Source: Gemmatimonadales bacterium (GTDB lineage: Bacteria; Gemmatimonadota; Gemmatimonadetes; Gemmatimonadales; GWC2-71-9). From it: a DNA stretch of 64,000 nucleotides. The position numbers and the translations under genes were made by a program. Location: positions 1-64,000 of the forward strand of contig JAICWE010000004.1 in NCBI GenBank assembly GCA_025934955.1, given 5' to 3'. Below the pieces are notes generated by a model. That model made no database searches. It was not told the DNA's origin and saw nothing but the letters and a program-made list of their open reading frames with translations. This document shows positions 17,356 to 25,130 of this stretch, in pieces. Position 1 is the stretch's first letter; each line of letters starts with the position of its first letter.

Positions 17356-18217
17356 CGCCTCGACGGGCCGGGCCGCCGCCATGGCGGCGGATGTGCTGGC
17401 GGTCGTCGTGATCTATCGATGCCGGCCGCAGGATTCGAGCACGCTTCGATCTCTCGCCGCGAGTTGCTCCGCGGCCGGCGTGCGCCTGCGGACCCTGATC
17501 TACGACAATGGGCCGCTGGTCGGAACCACCGAGCGCGCAACCGCAGCCGCTTTGCCGGATCTGGCGCTCACCTACGTGGCCGACGCCGGCAATCCGGGAC
17601 TCACCCGCGCGTACAACCATGCGCTGGCCCGCGCGGGAGATGCCGGACAGCGCTGGCTGATGCTGCTCGACCAGGATTCGGTGCTTGCAGCGGATTTCGT
17701 CGCCGTCACGCTGGCATCGCTCGCTGCGCGGCCGGACGTCGTACTGCACCTTCCGCTGGTGCGCGCGCGGGGCCGCACGGTCTCGCCGGTGCGCCTGCGG
17801 CTCGGCCGGGCGCGCGGGGTGCTGCCGCCCGGACATTCGCAGCCGCGTGCCTTCTTCGCCGTCAACAGCGGGACCACCGTCAGTGTGGACTTCGTCGCGG
17901 CGCTCGGCGGCTACGATGAGGCGTACCGGCTCTACGGCAGCGACAACTGGTTCTGCGACGCGGCCGCGCGGCGGGGTGCCGGCGTCATGGTAACCGGAAC
18001 GACGGTGGAACACGACCTCGCGCGCGAGAGTGCCTCGCCCGCGGAGCGACTCGCGCTGTACGCCGAGGGTGCGCGGGTGAGTCGGCGGCTGTACCGCGGC
18101 CGGCCGCTGTTGCTGGCAAGCTTCTGGGCGTGGGGGCTCGCAGGGGCGGTGCGCCGCGCGTGGCGGCACCGCGACACGCGCTGGCTGGGTGCGTTCGTGC
18201 GAGGGAAGGTGGCCTGA
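17348..18217 (+). CDS. GT2-type glycosyltransferase (rhamnosyltransferase-like)
   Basis: A 289-residue family 2 transferase. VVVIYRCRPQDSSTL, YDNGP, NPGLTRAYNHALARA and MLLDQDSVL correspond to the N-terminal half of rhamnosyltransferases such as WbbL/RfbF, with DQDS as the metal/nucleotide acidic motif. With rmlABCD nearby, rhamnose transfer is plausible but unproved. GTG 17348 overlaps the previous gene by 8 bases; ATG 17381 is an alternative start closer to the first beta strand. Confidence 0.82.
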   Translation: MGDASTGRAAAMAADVLAVVVIYRCRPQDSSTLRSLAASCSAAGVRLRTLIYDNGPLVGTTERATAAALPDLALTYVADAGNPGLTRAYNHALARAGDAGQRWLMLLDQDSVLAADFVAVTLASLAARPDVVLHLPLVRARGRTVSPVRLRLGRARGVLPPGHSQPRAFFAVNSGTTVSVDFVAALGGYDEAYRLYGSDNWFCDAAARRGAGVMVTGTTVEHDLARESASPAERLALYAEGARVSRRLYRGRPLLLASFWAWGLAGAVRRAWRHRDTRWLGAFVRGKVA

Positions 18218-19539
18218 TGCTGCCCACCGAGAGCCTGCTGATCTCCGTGCCGCTCTTCTTCGCGTCCTGGTGGCTGATCCGGCGGTACGTGTACGGGCCG
18301 CTCGATCCGTTCCTGATCGCGCGGTTCACGCTCAGCAGCTCGATCGGCCTGATGCTCTACTACCTGGTGACCGGGGCGTTTCACGACACCGCTGTGGCGG
18401 CGGCGTTCGTCGCCGCGCACCTGGCGTTTCTCGGCGGCTTCGTCGCGGGCGGGCGCCACGGCATCGTGCTCCCGGGAGGTGCCGGTTACGAGCTGGCACC
18501 CCGGTTTCTCCCCGCGCTGCTCGGGACGGTGATCTGCGTCCAGGCGGTGCTGGTCGTGTATGTCGCGCGGTCGTTCGGCCTCGTCATTCTCCAGAGCGTT
18601 CCCGACATCGCCAAGAACTTCATCTTCGCCAACGGCGGCGGCGCGTTCCGGCGGGCGCTCCCGCCGCTCACGCTCCTGACGCTGGCCTACTCCCTGACGC
18701 TGCGCCATGAACGGCGTATCGGTCGCGCGACGATGGCGGCGGTGCTCGCGGTCAGCGCCGTGCTGGCAATCAGCACCGGCGGCAAGGGTGCGCTCCTGAT
18801 GCTCTTCGTCGCCTGGGCATACCAGCGGATCTTCGTGGCCCGCCATGCCGGCCGGCCGATCGCGGGGCGCGCCGTGGCGGTGGCGACGGTCGCCGTCCTG
18901 GTGACGCTCGCGGGTGCACTGGGAGTCCTGGCAATCGGCATCGCGCACACGACAATGGTCGGCCGCGAACCGGTCGATGTGCTCAGGCTGTCGGGAAACC
19001 TGTTGCTGAACCGGTTCGTCGCGTTCGGCGACATCGCGATGGTGTACTTTCCCACCGGGCTCTACGAGAGCTTCAGACACGCACCTGCGGATTATCTCAA
19101 TCACGTCTTCGCCGACCTCCTCGGCATGTTGCGGCTGGGCGCGTATCAGCCGCCGCTCGGTGCGGACCTGGTGGCGCAGGCGGCCGGCAGCGCCAACGAG
19201 GGCGGCTTCGGTCCCAACGCGCAGGTCTACTTCGTCGGCGCGATCTACTTCGGCTCGCTGCTCGGCATCGTGTACAGCTTCCTCATTGGAGCGCTCGTGG
19301 GCCTCGCGCGGCGCTCGGTGCTCATCTCCTTCCGCCGAACCGGCGCGGACATGATCGTGTTCATCGTCGCGAACGCGCTCGTGTATGACCTGGCGGTGGA
19401 CTTTTCGTACTTCCTCGGACGGTTGTATGCGACCGCGGCGGTGGGACTGGCAACCGGGCTGATCGCGCTGGTCGTGTTCGCCTTCATCAGCCGCCGGCCG
19501 GTGCTGCGTCGCGTCGTCCTCGGCGGAGGTACGCCGTGA
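18217..19539 (+). CDS. Wzy-like O-antigen/polysaccharide polymerase
   Basis: A 440-residue integral membrane protein with about 10-12 predicted helices and a larger extracytoplasmic segment around residues 250-340 (MVGREPVDVLRLSGN to GANEGG-like region). Wzy polymerases are defined by this topology and by genetic position rather than strong motifs. Here it sits between glycosyltransferases in a locus that already has flippase, chain-length and initiating transferase genes but no other polymerase. It may instead be another oligosaccharide repeat-unit membrane enzyme. Confidence 0.65.
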   Translation: MLPTESLLISVPLFFASWWLIRRYVYGPLDPFLIARFTLSSSIGLMLYYLVTGAFHDTAVAAAFVAAHLAFLGGFVAGGRHGIVLPGGAGYELAPRFLPALLGTVICVQAVLVVYVARSFGLVILQSVPDIAKNFIFANGGGAFRRALPPLTLLTLAYSLTLRHERRIGRATMAAVLAVSAVLAISTGGKGALLMLFVAWAYQRIFVARHAGRPIAGRAVAVATVAVLVTLAGALGVLAIGIAHTTMVGREPVDVLRLSGNLLLNRFVAFGDIAMVYFPTGLYESFRHAPADYLNHVFADLLGMLRLGAYQPPLGADLVAQAAGSANEGGFGPNAQVYFVGAIYFGSLLGIVYSFLIGALVGLARRSVLISFRRTGADMIVFIVANALVYDLAVDFSYFLGRLYATAAVGLATGLIALVVFAFISRRPVLRRVVLGGGTP

Positions 19540-20714
19540 GTCGACCGCTGCGACTTCTGGTCAACGCCGCCAACGTCACGGCGGCGGGGCCCGTCGCGCT
19601 GGTGCGAAGTCTGGTGCCGGCCCTCGCGGCGGAGGCGGATGGCGCGAACATCACGGTCGTCTGCGCCGATCCCGCCGTCGCGGTCGCGGCGGGCGAGGCG
19701 CCCGGGGTCGAGACGGTCGTCTGGCCGCTGCGGCGCGGCGTGCAGAACGACCTCGCGCGGCTGCTGCAGCTCCACCTGGAGCTCCCCCGACTGGCGCGGC
19801 GGGTCGGGGCCGAGGCGTTGCTGACGCTCGGCGACGTCGGCCCGGTGATCGTCCCGTGTCCGCACCTCGTCTTCCTGCACCTTTCGCTGCTGGTGTATGG
19901 CGCGGAGGAGGTACCCGGGGGGATGTGGAGCTGGCCCCGGCGCAGCTATCTGCGGCGTCACTTCGCGGCCAGCGTGCGGCGAGCGGCCGCGGTCGTGGTA
20001 CAGACGCCGGTGATGGCGAGCCGCCTCGCCGCGGCGTACCAGGTGGACCCGGCGCGAGTGCACGAGATCGCCCAACCGGTTCCGCGCCACGTGGGCGCGG
20101 GCACGCCCGCGGCACCGCTGGATGCGATGGTGAGCTGCGGGAAGCCAATCCGCCTGCTGGTCCTCGCCGCGTACCAGCCGCACAAGAACCATCGCGTTCT
20201 CGTCGACGTCGCCCGCGAGCTGCGCCGGCGCGGGCTCGCCGCGATGGTCCAGATCTTCACCACGGTGGCCGAGGACGATCCGCGGGCACAGCCGCTGCTG
20301 CGCGCGCTCACGCGTGAGCCCGACGTGATCACGAACCTCGGACGGCTGCCCGGCGAGCAGGTGCGCAGTGCGTTCGCCGCCGCATCGGCGCTGCTCCTGC
20401 CGACGCTGGTCGAGAGCTACGGCCTGATCTACCTCGAGGCCATGGCGTGCGGTGTACCGGTTCTCACGTCGGAACGCGACTTCGCGCGATGGATGTGCCG
20501 CGATCTCGCGCTCTACTTCGATCCGCTCGATCCGGTGTCGATCGTCGATGCCATCGAACGGCTGGGGCAGTTCGATCGCGGGGCGGCGTGGACGCGTGCC
20601 GTCGCGGCGCGCCTGACCGAACTGCCGGCCGACTGGGGCGAGGTCGCCCGGCGGTTTCTCGTTCTCGCGGGCGCGGTGCGCTCCAGTCGCGACCACCTCC
20701 GGCGGCCCGCATGA
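19536..20714 (+). CDS. GT4-type glycosyltransferase
   Basis: A 392-residue GT-B enzyme. The N-terminal half contains LLVNAANVTAAGPVALVRSLVPAL and PHLVFLHLSLLVYG; the nucleotide-sugar domain has LLVLAAYQPHKNH and PTLVESYGLIYLEAMACGVP with the conserved EX7E-like glutamates. Specificity is unknown. It starts with a GTGA overlap to the polymerase and overlaps the next GT2 gene as ATGA. Confidence 0.83.
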   Translation: MSRPLRLLVNAANVTAAGPVALVRSLVPALAAEADGANITVVCADPAVAVAAGEAPGVETVVWPLRRGVQNDLARLLQLHLELPRLARRVGAEALLTLGDVGPVIVPCPHLVFLHLSLLVYGAEEVPGGMWSWPRRSYLRRHFAASVRRAAAVVVQTPVMASRLAAAYQVDPARVHEIAQPVPRHVGAGTPAAPLDAMVSCGKPIRLLVLAAYQPHKNHRVLVDVARELRRRGLAAMVQIFTTVAEDDPRAQPLLRALTREPDVITNLGRLPGEQVRSAFAAASALLLPTLVESYGLIYLEAMACGVPVLTSERDFARWMCRDLALYFDPLDPVSIVDAIERLGQFDRGAAWTRAVAARLTELPADWGEVARRFLVLAGAVRSSRDHLRRPA

Positions 20715-21628
20715 ACGCCACCACTCCGCCCGATCTGTCCATCTGCATGGTGTCGCTCGACTGCTGGAGCGTGCTCGAGCCATGTCTCGCGTCGCTGCTC
20801 GCCAGTCGCCCGCGCGTCACCTACGAGGTCGTCGTGGTGGACAACGCGTCCACCGACGGCACGCCCGAGCGGCTGGCCGAGCTGTTCCCCTGGGTGCGGG
20901 TGATCCGGAACGAGCGCAACGTCGGCTTCACCCGGGCGACCAATCAGGGGATCCGCGCCAGCTCGGGGCGACTGGTGCTCTGGCTGAACACCGACACGCT
21001 GCTGCGCGAGGGCTCGCTGGACGAGCTGTGCCGCTTCCTCGACCAGCACCCCCGTGTCGGCATCGTCGGGCCCAAGGTGCTTAACCCGGACGGCTCGTTC
21101 CAGGCGCAGTGCCGGCGGGGGCTGCCGACGCCGCTGGTATCGCTCGCGTATCTCAGCGGCCTGCATCGCCTGGCGCCGCAGAGCCGGGTGCTCGGCGGCT
21201 ACATGTTGACCTATCTCCCGATGGACGAAGCCGGTCCGGTCGACGCCGTTTCCGGCTGCTGCCTGCTCGCACGACGCGAGGTCTGGGACACTGCGGGTCC
21301 ATTGGACGAGGCGATCTTCGGATTCGGCGAGGATGTCGACTGGTGCGTGCGTGCCAGCCGTGCCGGCTGGGAGGTGTGGTACGATCCGGCGAGCGTGATC
21401 GTTCACCTGAAGGGGCAGGGTGGCGTGCACAGCAAACCGTACCACAAGGCGTGGGGCATCCACCAGGCGATGTGGGTGTTCTATCGCAAGCATCTGCGGA
21501 GCCGCTATCCGCTGCTGCTCGCCGGAGTCGTCTGGCTCGGCATTGCGGGCAGCTTCGTCGCCTCGGTCGCCCGGGTGTGGATCGGCCGGCACTTCACCGC
21601 CGGTCGCCAGGCGAGGGCCGCCGGCTGA
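20711..21628 (+). CDS. GT2-type glycosyltransferase (WbbL/GT2 rhamnosyl class)
   Basis: A 305-residue family 2 transferase with ICMVSLDCWSVL, VVVVDNASTDGTPE, the ERNVGFTRATNQG motif and LNTDT acidic site, then FGEDVDWCVRASRAGW typical of dTDP-Rha-dependent WbbL-like enzymes. The C-terminal 30 residues are hydrophobic (LLLAGVVWLGIAGSFVASVA), probably a membrane anchor. The stop is part of CTGA, which is also the likely start of the following epimerase. Confidence 0.87.
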   Translation: MNATTPPDLSICMVSLDCWSVLEPCLASLLASRPRVTYEVVVVDNASTDGTPERLAELFPWVRVIRNERNVGFTRATNQGIRASSGRLVLWLNTDTLLREGSLDELCRFLDQHPRVGIVGPKVLNPDGSFQAQCRRGLPTPLVSLAYLSGLHRLAPQSRVLGGYMLTYLPMDEAGPVDAVSGCCLLARREVWDTAGPLDEAIFGFGEDVDWCVRASRAGWEVWYDPASVIVHLKGQGGVHSKPYHKAWGIHQAMWVFYRKHLRSRYPLLLAGVVWLGIAGSFVASVARVWIGRHFTAGRQARAAG

Positions 21629-22626
21629 CCGCCCCCGGCAGAGGCCTGGTTGCGGTCACCGGCGCAGATGGTTTCGTCGGCGGCCACGTGATGCGGGTGT
21701 TGGCGGGCGCCGGCGTGGAGGTCCGGGGTGTGGTACGCCGTCCGGTCGCCACTACTGAGAGCCCGATGGCGACGGTGGAGGATTGGCGGAATTTGAGCGC
21801 GGCCGGCACTGCACTCGATGGCGCGCGGGTGGTCGTCCATGCTGCGGGCGTGGCACACCGGAGCGGCCCCGGAATCACGGCTGCCGACTTTCATCGCGGC
21901 AACGTAGCGCTCACCGCCGCGGTGCTCGAAGCCGCCGGGGCGGCGGGCGTGCAGCACTTCCTTTATCTCAGCTCCGTAGCGGCGGTCGGCGAGCGCGCCG
22001 GCGCTGACGGCGCGCCCATCACCGAGAGTACCTGCGGCCCGCCCGCCACGGCGTACGGCGCGAGCAAACTCGCTGCGGAGGAGCTGGTTCGCGCCGCCGG
22101 CGCGCGCACAGGGATGATCGCGACGGCGCTGCGTCCCCCGATGATTTACGGCGAGGGCATGAAGGGGAATCCGCTGCGCCTGTTCGATCTCGTCGCGCGC
22201 GGACTTCCGGTGCCGGTCGGGACCCCGGCGGTTCGACGGAGCACGCTCTATGTGGGAAATCTTGCCGCCGCGGTTCTCGCCGTCATCGGCGCCGGCGCCG
22301 CGAGTGACGGGACGTTCCTCGTTGCCGATGCCGAGGCGCCGACGGCGGCGGAGCTGGCGCGGCAGGTCGCGGCAGCGCTCGGCCGTCCGGCTCGCATCTG
22401 GCCGACGCCGACCGCCGTGCTCCGGGTGCTGGGGCGAGCGGGCGATGTGCTCGAGCGCGTGGTGCCGATGCCGCTGACGACGGCCAAGGCGAGGAGCCTC
22501 AGTTCGGCCCTCGTGCTCGACACCTCCCGGCTGGCAGCGCGCACGGGTCATCGTCCGCCCTTCACCCTGGAAGCGGGCGTCCGTCGCACGGCGGCGTGGT
22601 ATGCTGCACGGCGGCTCGCCGGATGA
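21625..22626 (+). CDS. NAD-dependent sugar epimerase/reductase (WbpV/GalE-like), CTG start
   Basis: Extended SDR of 333 residues: VTGADGFVGGHVMRVLAGAG is the nucleotide site, followed by HAAGVAHR, LSSVAAVGE and the catalytic YGASK. Position directly before a WbpL-like transferase and near a WbpM-like dehydratase parallels the wbpV-wbpL-wbpM set that makes and transfers UDP-D-QuiNAc in Pseudomonas, so a 4-keto reductase role is a reasonable guess. No ATG, GTG or TTG precedes the Rossmann motif in this frame; CTG 21625, overlapping the previous TGA as CTGA, is the best start. Confidence 0.82.
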   Translation: MTAPGRGLVAVTGADGFVGGHVMRVLAGAGVEVRGVVRRPVATTESPMATVEDWRNLSAAGTALDGARVVVHAAGVAHRSGPGITAADFHRGNVALTAAVLEAAGAAGVQHFLYLSSVAAVGERAGADGAPITESTCGPPATAYGASKLAAEELVRAAGARTGMIATALRPPMIYGEGMKGNPLRLFDLVARGLPVPVGTPAVRRSTLYVGNLAAAVLAVIGAGAASDGTFLVADAEAPTAAELARQVAAALGRPARIWPTPTAVLRVLGRAGDVLERVVPMPLTTAKARSLSSALVLDTSRLAARTGHRPPFTLEAGVRRTAAWYAARRLAG

Positions 22627-23696
22627 GCGCCGTCGTGATGGCGGCGGCGTTGGTCATCGCATTCGGTGCGGCCGCGGGTCTCACCGGTCTCGTGCGACGC
22701 TACGCGATCCGGCGCAATGTGCTGGACGTGCCGAACGATCGCAGCCTGCACCGCCGTCCGACGCCGAGGGGCGGCGGCATTGCGATCGTCGCGGTGGTGC
22801 TGGCGATCACCGCCGCGGGCGCGTGGCGCGGCATCGTGCCGGCGCGCGACGCAGCGGCCTTGCTGGGCGGTGGTGGGCTCATAGCGGCGATCGGCTGGTT
22901 CGACGACCGACGCGGCGTATCGGCGTGGGCGAGGGCCGCCGCGCATGTGGTCGGGGCGGCGTGGGCCGTCTGGATGCTGGTGCCCGGTGCGGTGGACGCG
23001 GTGGCAGCGGCACCGGTCGGAACCGGAATCGGCCTGCTGCTCACCGGCGTGGCTTTGGTGTGGTGCACGAACCTGTACAACTTCATGGACGGCGTCGATG
23101 GTCTTGCCGCGAGCGAAGCGGTGGTCGTGGGCGGCGTAGCTGCGGCCCTGCTGCTTGGCGCCGGTGAGCCGGGCCTCGGCACCGTAGCCGGCGTCGTCGC
23201 CGCAGCATCGCTGGGCTTTCTGCTGTGGAACTGGCCCCCCGCCGCCATCTTCTTGGGGGACGTCGGCTCCGGGTTCATTGGGTTTGCGTTCGGAGTGCTC
23301 GCGATCGCCAGCGAGCGGCGGGGGGCAGTGCCACTGGCCGTCTGGGGGCTTCTGCTCGCAGTCTTTCTCGCCGACGCTACGCTCACGCTGCTACGGCGCG
23401 TGCTCCACGGGGCCCGGTGGTATGAGGCGCATCGGTCCCACGCATACCAGCGCCTGGTGCAGGCCGGCTGGTCGCACCGCCGCGTGACGCTCGCCATCGG
23501 GCTGGTCAATGCCGTGCTCGCCATGGCGGCCGTCCGCGTCAGCCGGCACTCGGGCGAACGCGGGCCTGCGCTGGGTGTGGCCGTGGTGCTCCTGGCGGGG
23601 GCCTATCTGCTCATCGAGCGGCTTCATCCCATGCCGAGGTCTGGCGGCCGGCCGAACGGCCGCTCGGCAGTTCGCGAGGCCCAGTCCGGACGGTAG
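22623..23696 (+). CDS. WecA/WbpL-family undecaprenyl-phosphate sugar-1-phosphate transferase
   Basis: Initiating transferase that places the first sugar-phosphate on undecaprenyl phosphate at the inner membrane. The 357-residue polytopic protein has DVPNDRSLHRRPTPRGGG, GWFDDRRGVS, NLYNFMDGVDG with the catalytic aspartates, and FLGDVGSGFIGF, all hallmarks of the MraY/WecA superfamily. HAYQRL near 270 is the carbohydrate-recognition loop of WecA/WbpL members. The gene overlaps the epimerase as ATGA and closes the overlapping operon. Confidence 0.9.
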   Translation: MSAVVMAAALVIAFGAAAGLTGLVRRYAIRRNVLDVPNDRSLHRRPTPRGGGIAIVAVVLAITAAGAWRGIVPARDAAALLGGGGLIAAIGWFDDRRGVSAWARAAAHVVGAAWAVWMLVPGAVDAVAAAPVGTGIGLLLTGVALVWCTNLYNFMDGVDGLAASEAVVVGGVAAALLLGAGEPGLGTVAGVVAAASLGFLLWNWPPAAIFLGDVGSGFIGFAFGVLAIASERRGAVPLAVWGLLLAVFLADATLTLLRRVLHGARWYEAHRSHAYQRLVQAGWSHRRVTLAIGLVNAVLAMAAVRVSRHSGERGPALGVAVVLLAGAYLLIERLHPMPRSGGRPNGRSAVREAQSGR

Positions 23697-23774
23697 CGGC
23701 TCCAAGCGGCCCGGGGATATTCTTCATGCCGCGGCCGCCAGCGCAGGTGTCTCGCAACCCAGACCTCCAGACCG

Positions 23775-24941
23775 GTGACCCAGACAACGCCCGAGCTCCC
23801 CGCCGCGGACGACCGCGCCGAACGTCGCCACCCGTTCGAGGATGCCGCCTCGCGCCACGCATGGGCCGGCGGCGCGGCGCCCAGCCAGCCGGATCCCACG
23901 GGCGACGTTTCGCTGTTCGGGTTGTTGAGTGCACTCCTCCGCCATCGCGGGCTGGTGCTGGGCGCGGCGCTGGCGTGTGCCGCGGCGACGGCCATCGTGA
24001 CGCTCGTCCTTCCGCGCAGCTACACGGTCGCCTCGGCCCTGCTCCCCCAGAGCCAGAAGCTTCCGGGCAACCTCAGCAGCCTCGCATCCCAGTTCGGATT
24101 CATGCTGCCCATGTCCCAGGGGACGGAGTCCCCGGCGCTTTACAGCAGCCTGCTCCTGTCGCACCAGCTCCTCGGCGCGGCCGTCGACACGAAGTACAGC
24201 GTCCGCGCCGACAGCGGCACCGTTACGGCCGGTCTGGCCCCCCTCGTCCACGCGAAGGGACGCACGGAGGCGCTGCGCCGCGACGCGGCGATCCGGTATC
24301 TGTCGCACCACGTCACTGCGGACGTGGATGGGAAGAGCGGCATGGTTCGCGTCACCGTGACACTGCGCGCCGCGGACCTGGCCCTCGCGGTGAATCGGCG
24401 GCTGCTCGAGCTCGTCAATGAGTTCAACCTGACCACACGGCAGACCCAGGCCGGCGCCGAGCGCCGATTCGACGAGCAGCGCCTGAACGACGTGCGCCGC
24501 GATCTCCGCGATGCCGAGGATCGGCTGCGCGCGTTTCTGCAACAAAACCGTGAGTACCGGAGCTCCCCCGAGCTCAGCCTGCAACAGGAACGCCTGGCTC
24601 GCGAGGTGAGCCGGCTGCAGCAGTTGTTGACGACAGTGTCCGACGCCTACGAGCGCGCGCGGATGGACGAGGTGCGGGACACGCCTGTCGTCACAGTGGT
24701 CGAGGCGCCGGAAGCGCCGGTCCGTCCGGACCCGCGCGGCTTGCTCAAGAAAGCACTCTTCGCGCTCATCGTCGGACTGCTGCTCGGCAGCGCCGTCGCC
24801 ATCACTCGCGAGGCGGGTCGCCGGCTGCGGGCGGCCGGACCGAGCGATTACCGCCGGTATTCGGAGCTCCGCGCCGAGACGCTTCGGGACCTGCGCCGGC
24901 CGTGGCGCCTGTTGCGTTCGCATCATCCCGAGTCCGAGTAG
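23775..24941 (+). CDS. Wzz-type polysaccharide co-polymerase (chain-length determinant)
   Basis: A 388-residue inner-membrane protein with one helix near 65-85 (LVLGAALACAAATAIVTLVL), a periplasmic domain ending in a coiled coil (RRFDEQRLNDVRRDLRDAED) and a second helix near 330-350, preceded by the Pro-rich EAPEAPVRPDP motif of Wzz proteins. No Walker motifs follow, so the tyrosine-kinase half found in PCP-2a proteins is absent. GTG 23775 is 78 bases after the WbpL-like gene; GATATTC at 23717-23723 could be a promoter -10. Confidence 0.85.
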   Translation: MTQTTPELPAADDRAERRHPFEDAASRHAWAGGAAPSQPDPTGDVSLFGLLSALLRHRGLVLGAALACAAATAIVTLVLPRSYTVASALLPQSQKLPGNLSSLASQFGFMLPMSQGTESPALYSSLLLSHQLLGAAVDTKYSVRADSGTVTAGLAPLVHAKGRTEALRRDAAIRYLSHHVTADVDGKSGMVRVTVTLRAADLALAVNRRLLELVNEFNLTTRQTQAGAERRFDEQRLNDVRRDLRDAEDRLRAFLQQNREYRSSPELSLQQERLAREVSRLQQLLTTVSDAYERARMDEVRDTPVVTVVEAPEAPVRPDPRGLLKKALFALIVGLLLGSAVAITREAGRRLRAAGPSDYRRYSELRAETLRDLRRPWRLLRSHHPESE

Positions 24942-24999
24942 CCGGGTCACTCCGGCCCCCCTCCGCACTGCTCCGCCACCTCGTGGTTCGCATCGCTCC

Positions 25000-25028
25000 C
25001 CGGCAGCACTCTTGCACGGGGCTGCCGG
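25000..25028 (+). terminator. Possible hairpin terminator after the chain-length gene
   Basis: CCGGCAGC (25000-25007) and GCTGCCGG (25021-25028) form a perfect 8-bp stem with a 13-base loop, 58 bases past the stop of the Wzz-type gene. No T run follows, so it would be a weak intrinsic terminator or simply a stable hairpin. Confidence 0.4.
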
Positions 25029-25068
25029 CGCGGCGGTGCGCCGGATCCCTCATCGATCCGCCGATCGC

Positions 25069-25082
25069 GCCTAAGCTTAGGC
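25069..25082. promoter_or_regulatory. 14-bp palindrome upstream of the dehydratase promoter
   Basis: GCCTAAGCTTAGGC is a perfect palindrome 11 bases upstream of the -35 box at 25094. Its A/T-containing core is uncommon in this G+C-rich window. Position and symmetry suit a dimeric regulator, but no regulator gene is adjacent. Confidence 0.4.
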
Positions 25083-25093
25083 CTTGCAGGATC

Positions 25094-25122
25094 TTGACTC
25101 CGGCTTCGATTGTACGGATACT
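25094..25122 (+). promoter_or_regulatory. Strong sigma70-type promoter of the WbpM-like gene
   Basis: TTGACT (25094-25099), exactly 17 bases, then GATACT (25117-25122); five and four of six consensus positions match. The predicted first nucleotide is about 25128-25131, so the mRNA would begin at or within three bases of ATG 25131, that is, be leaderless. Confidence 0.7.
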
Positions 25123-25130
25123 CCAGCGCC

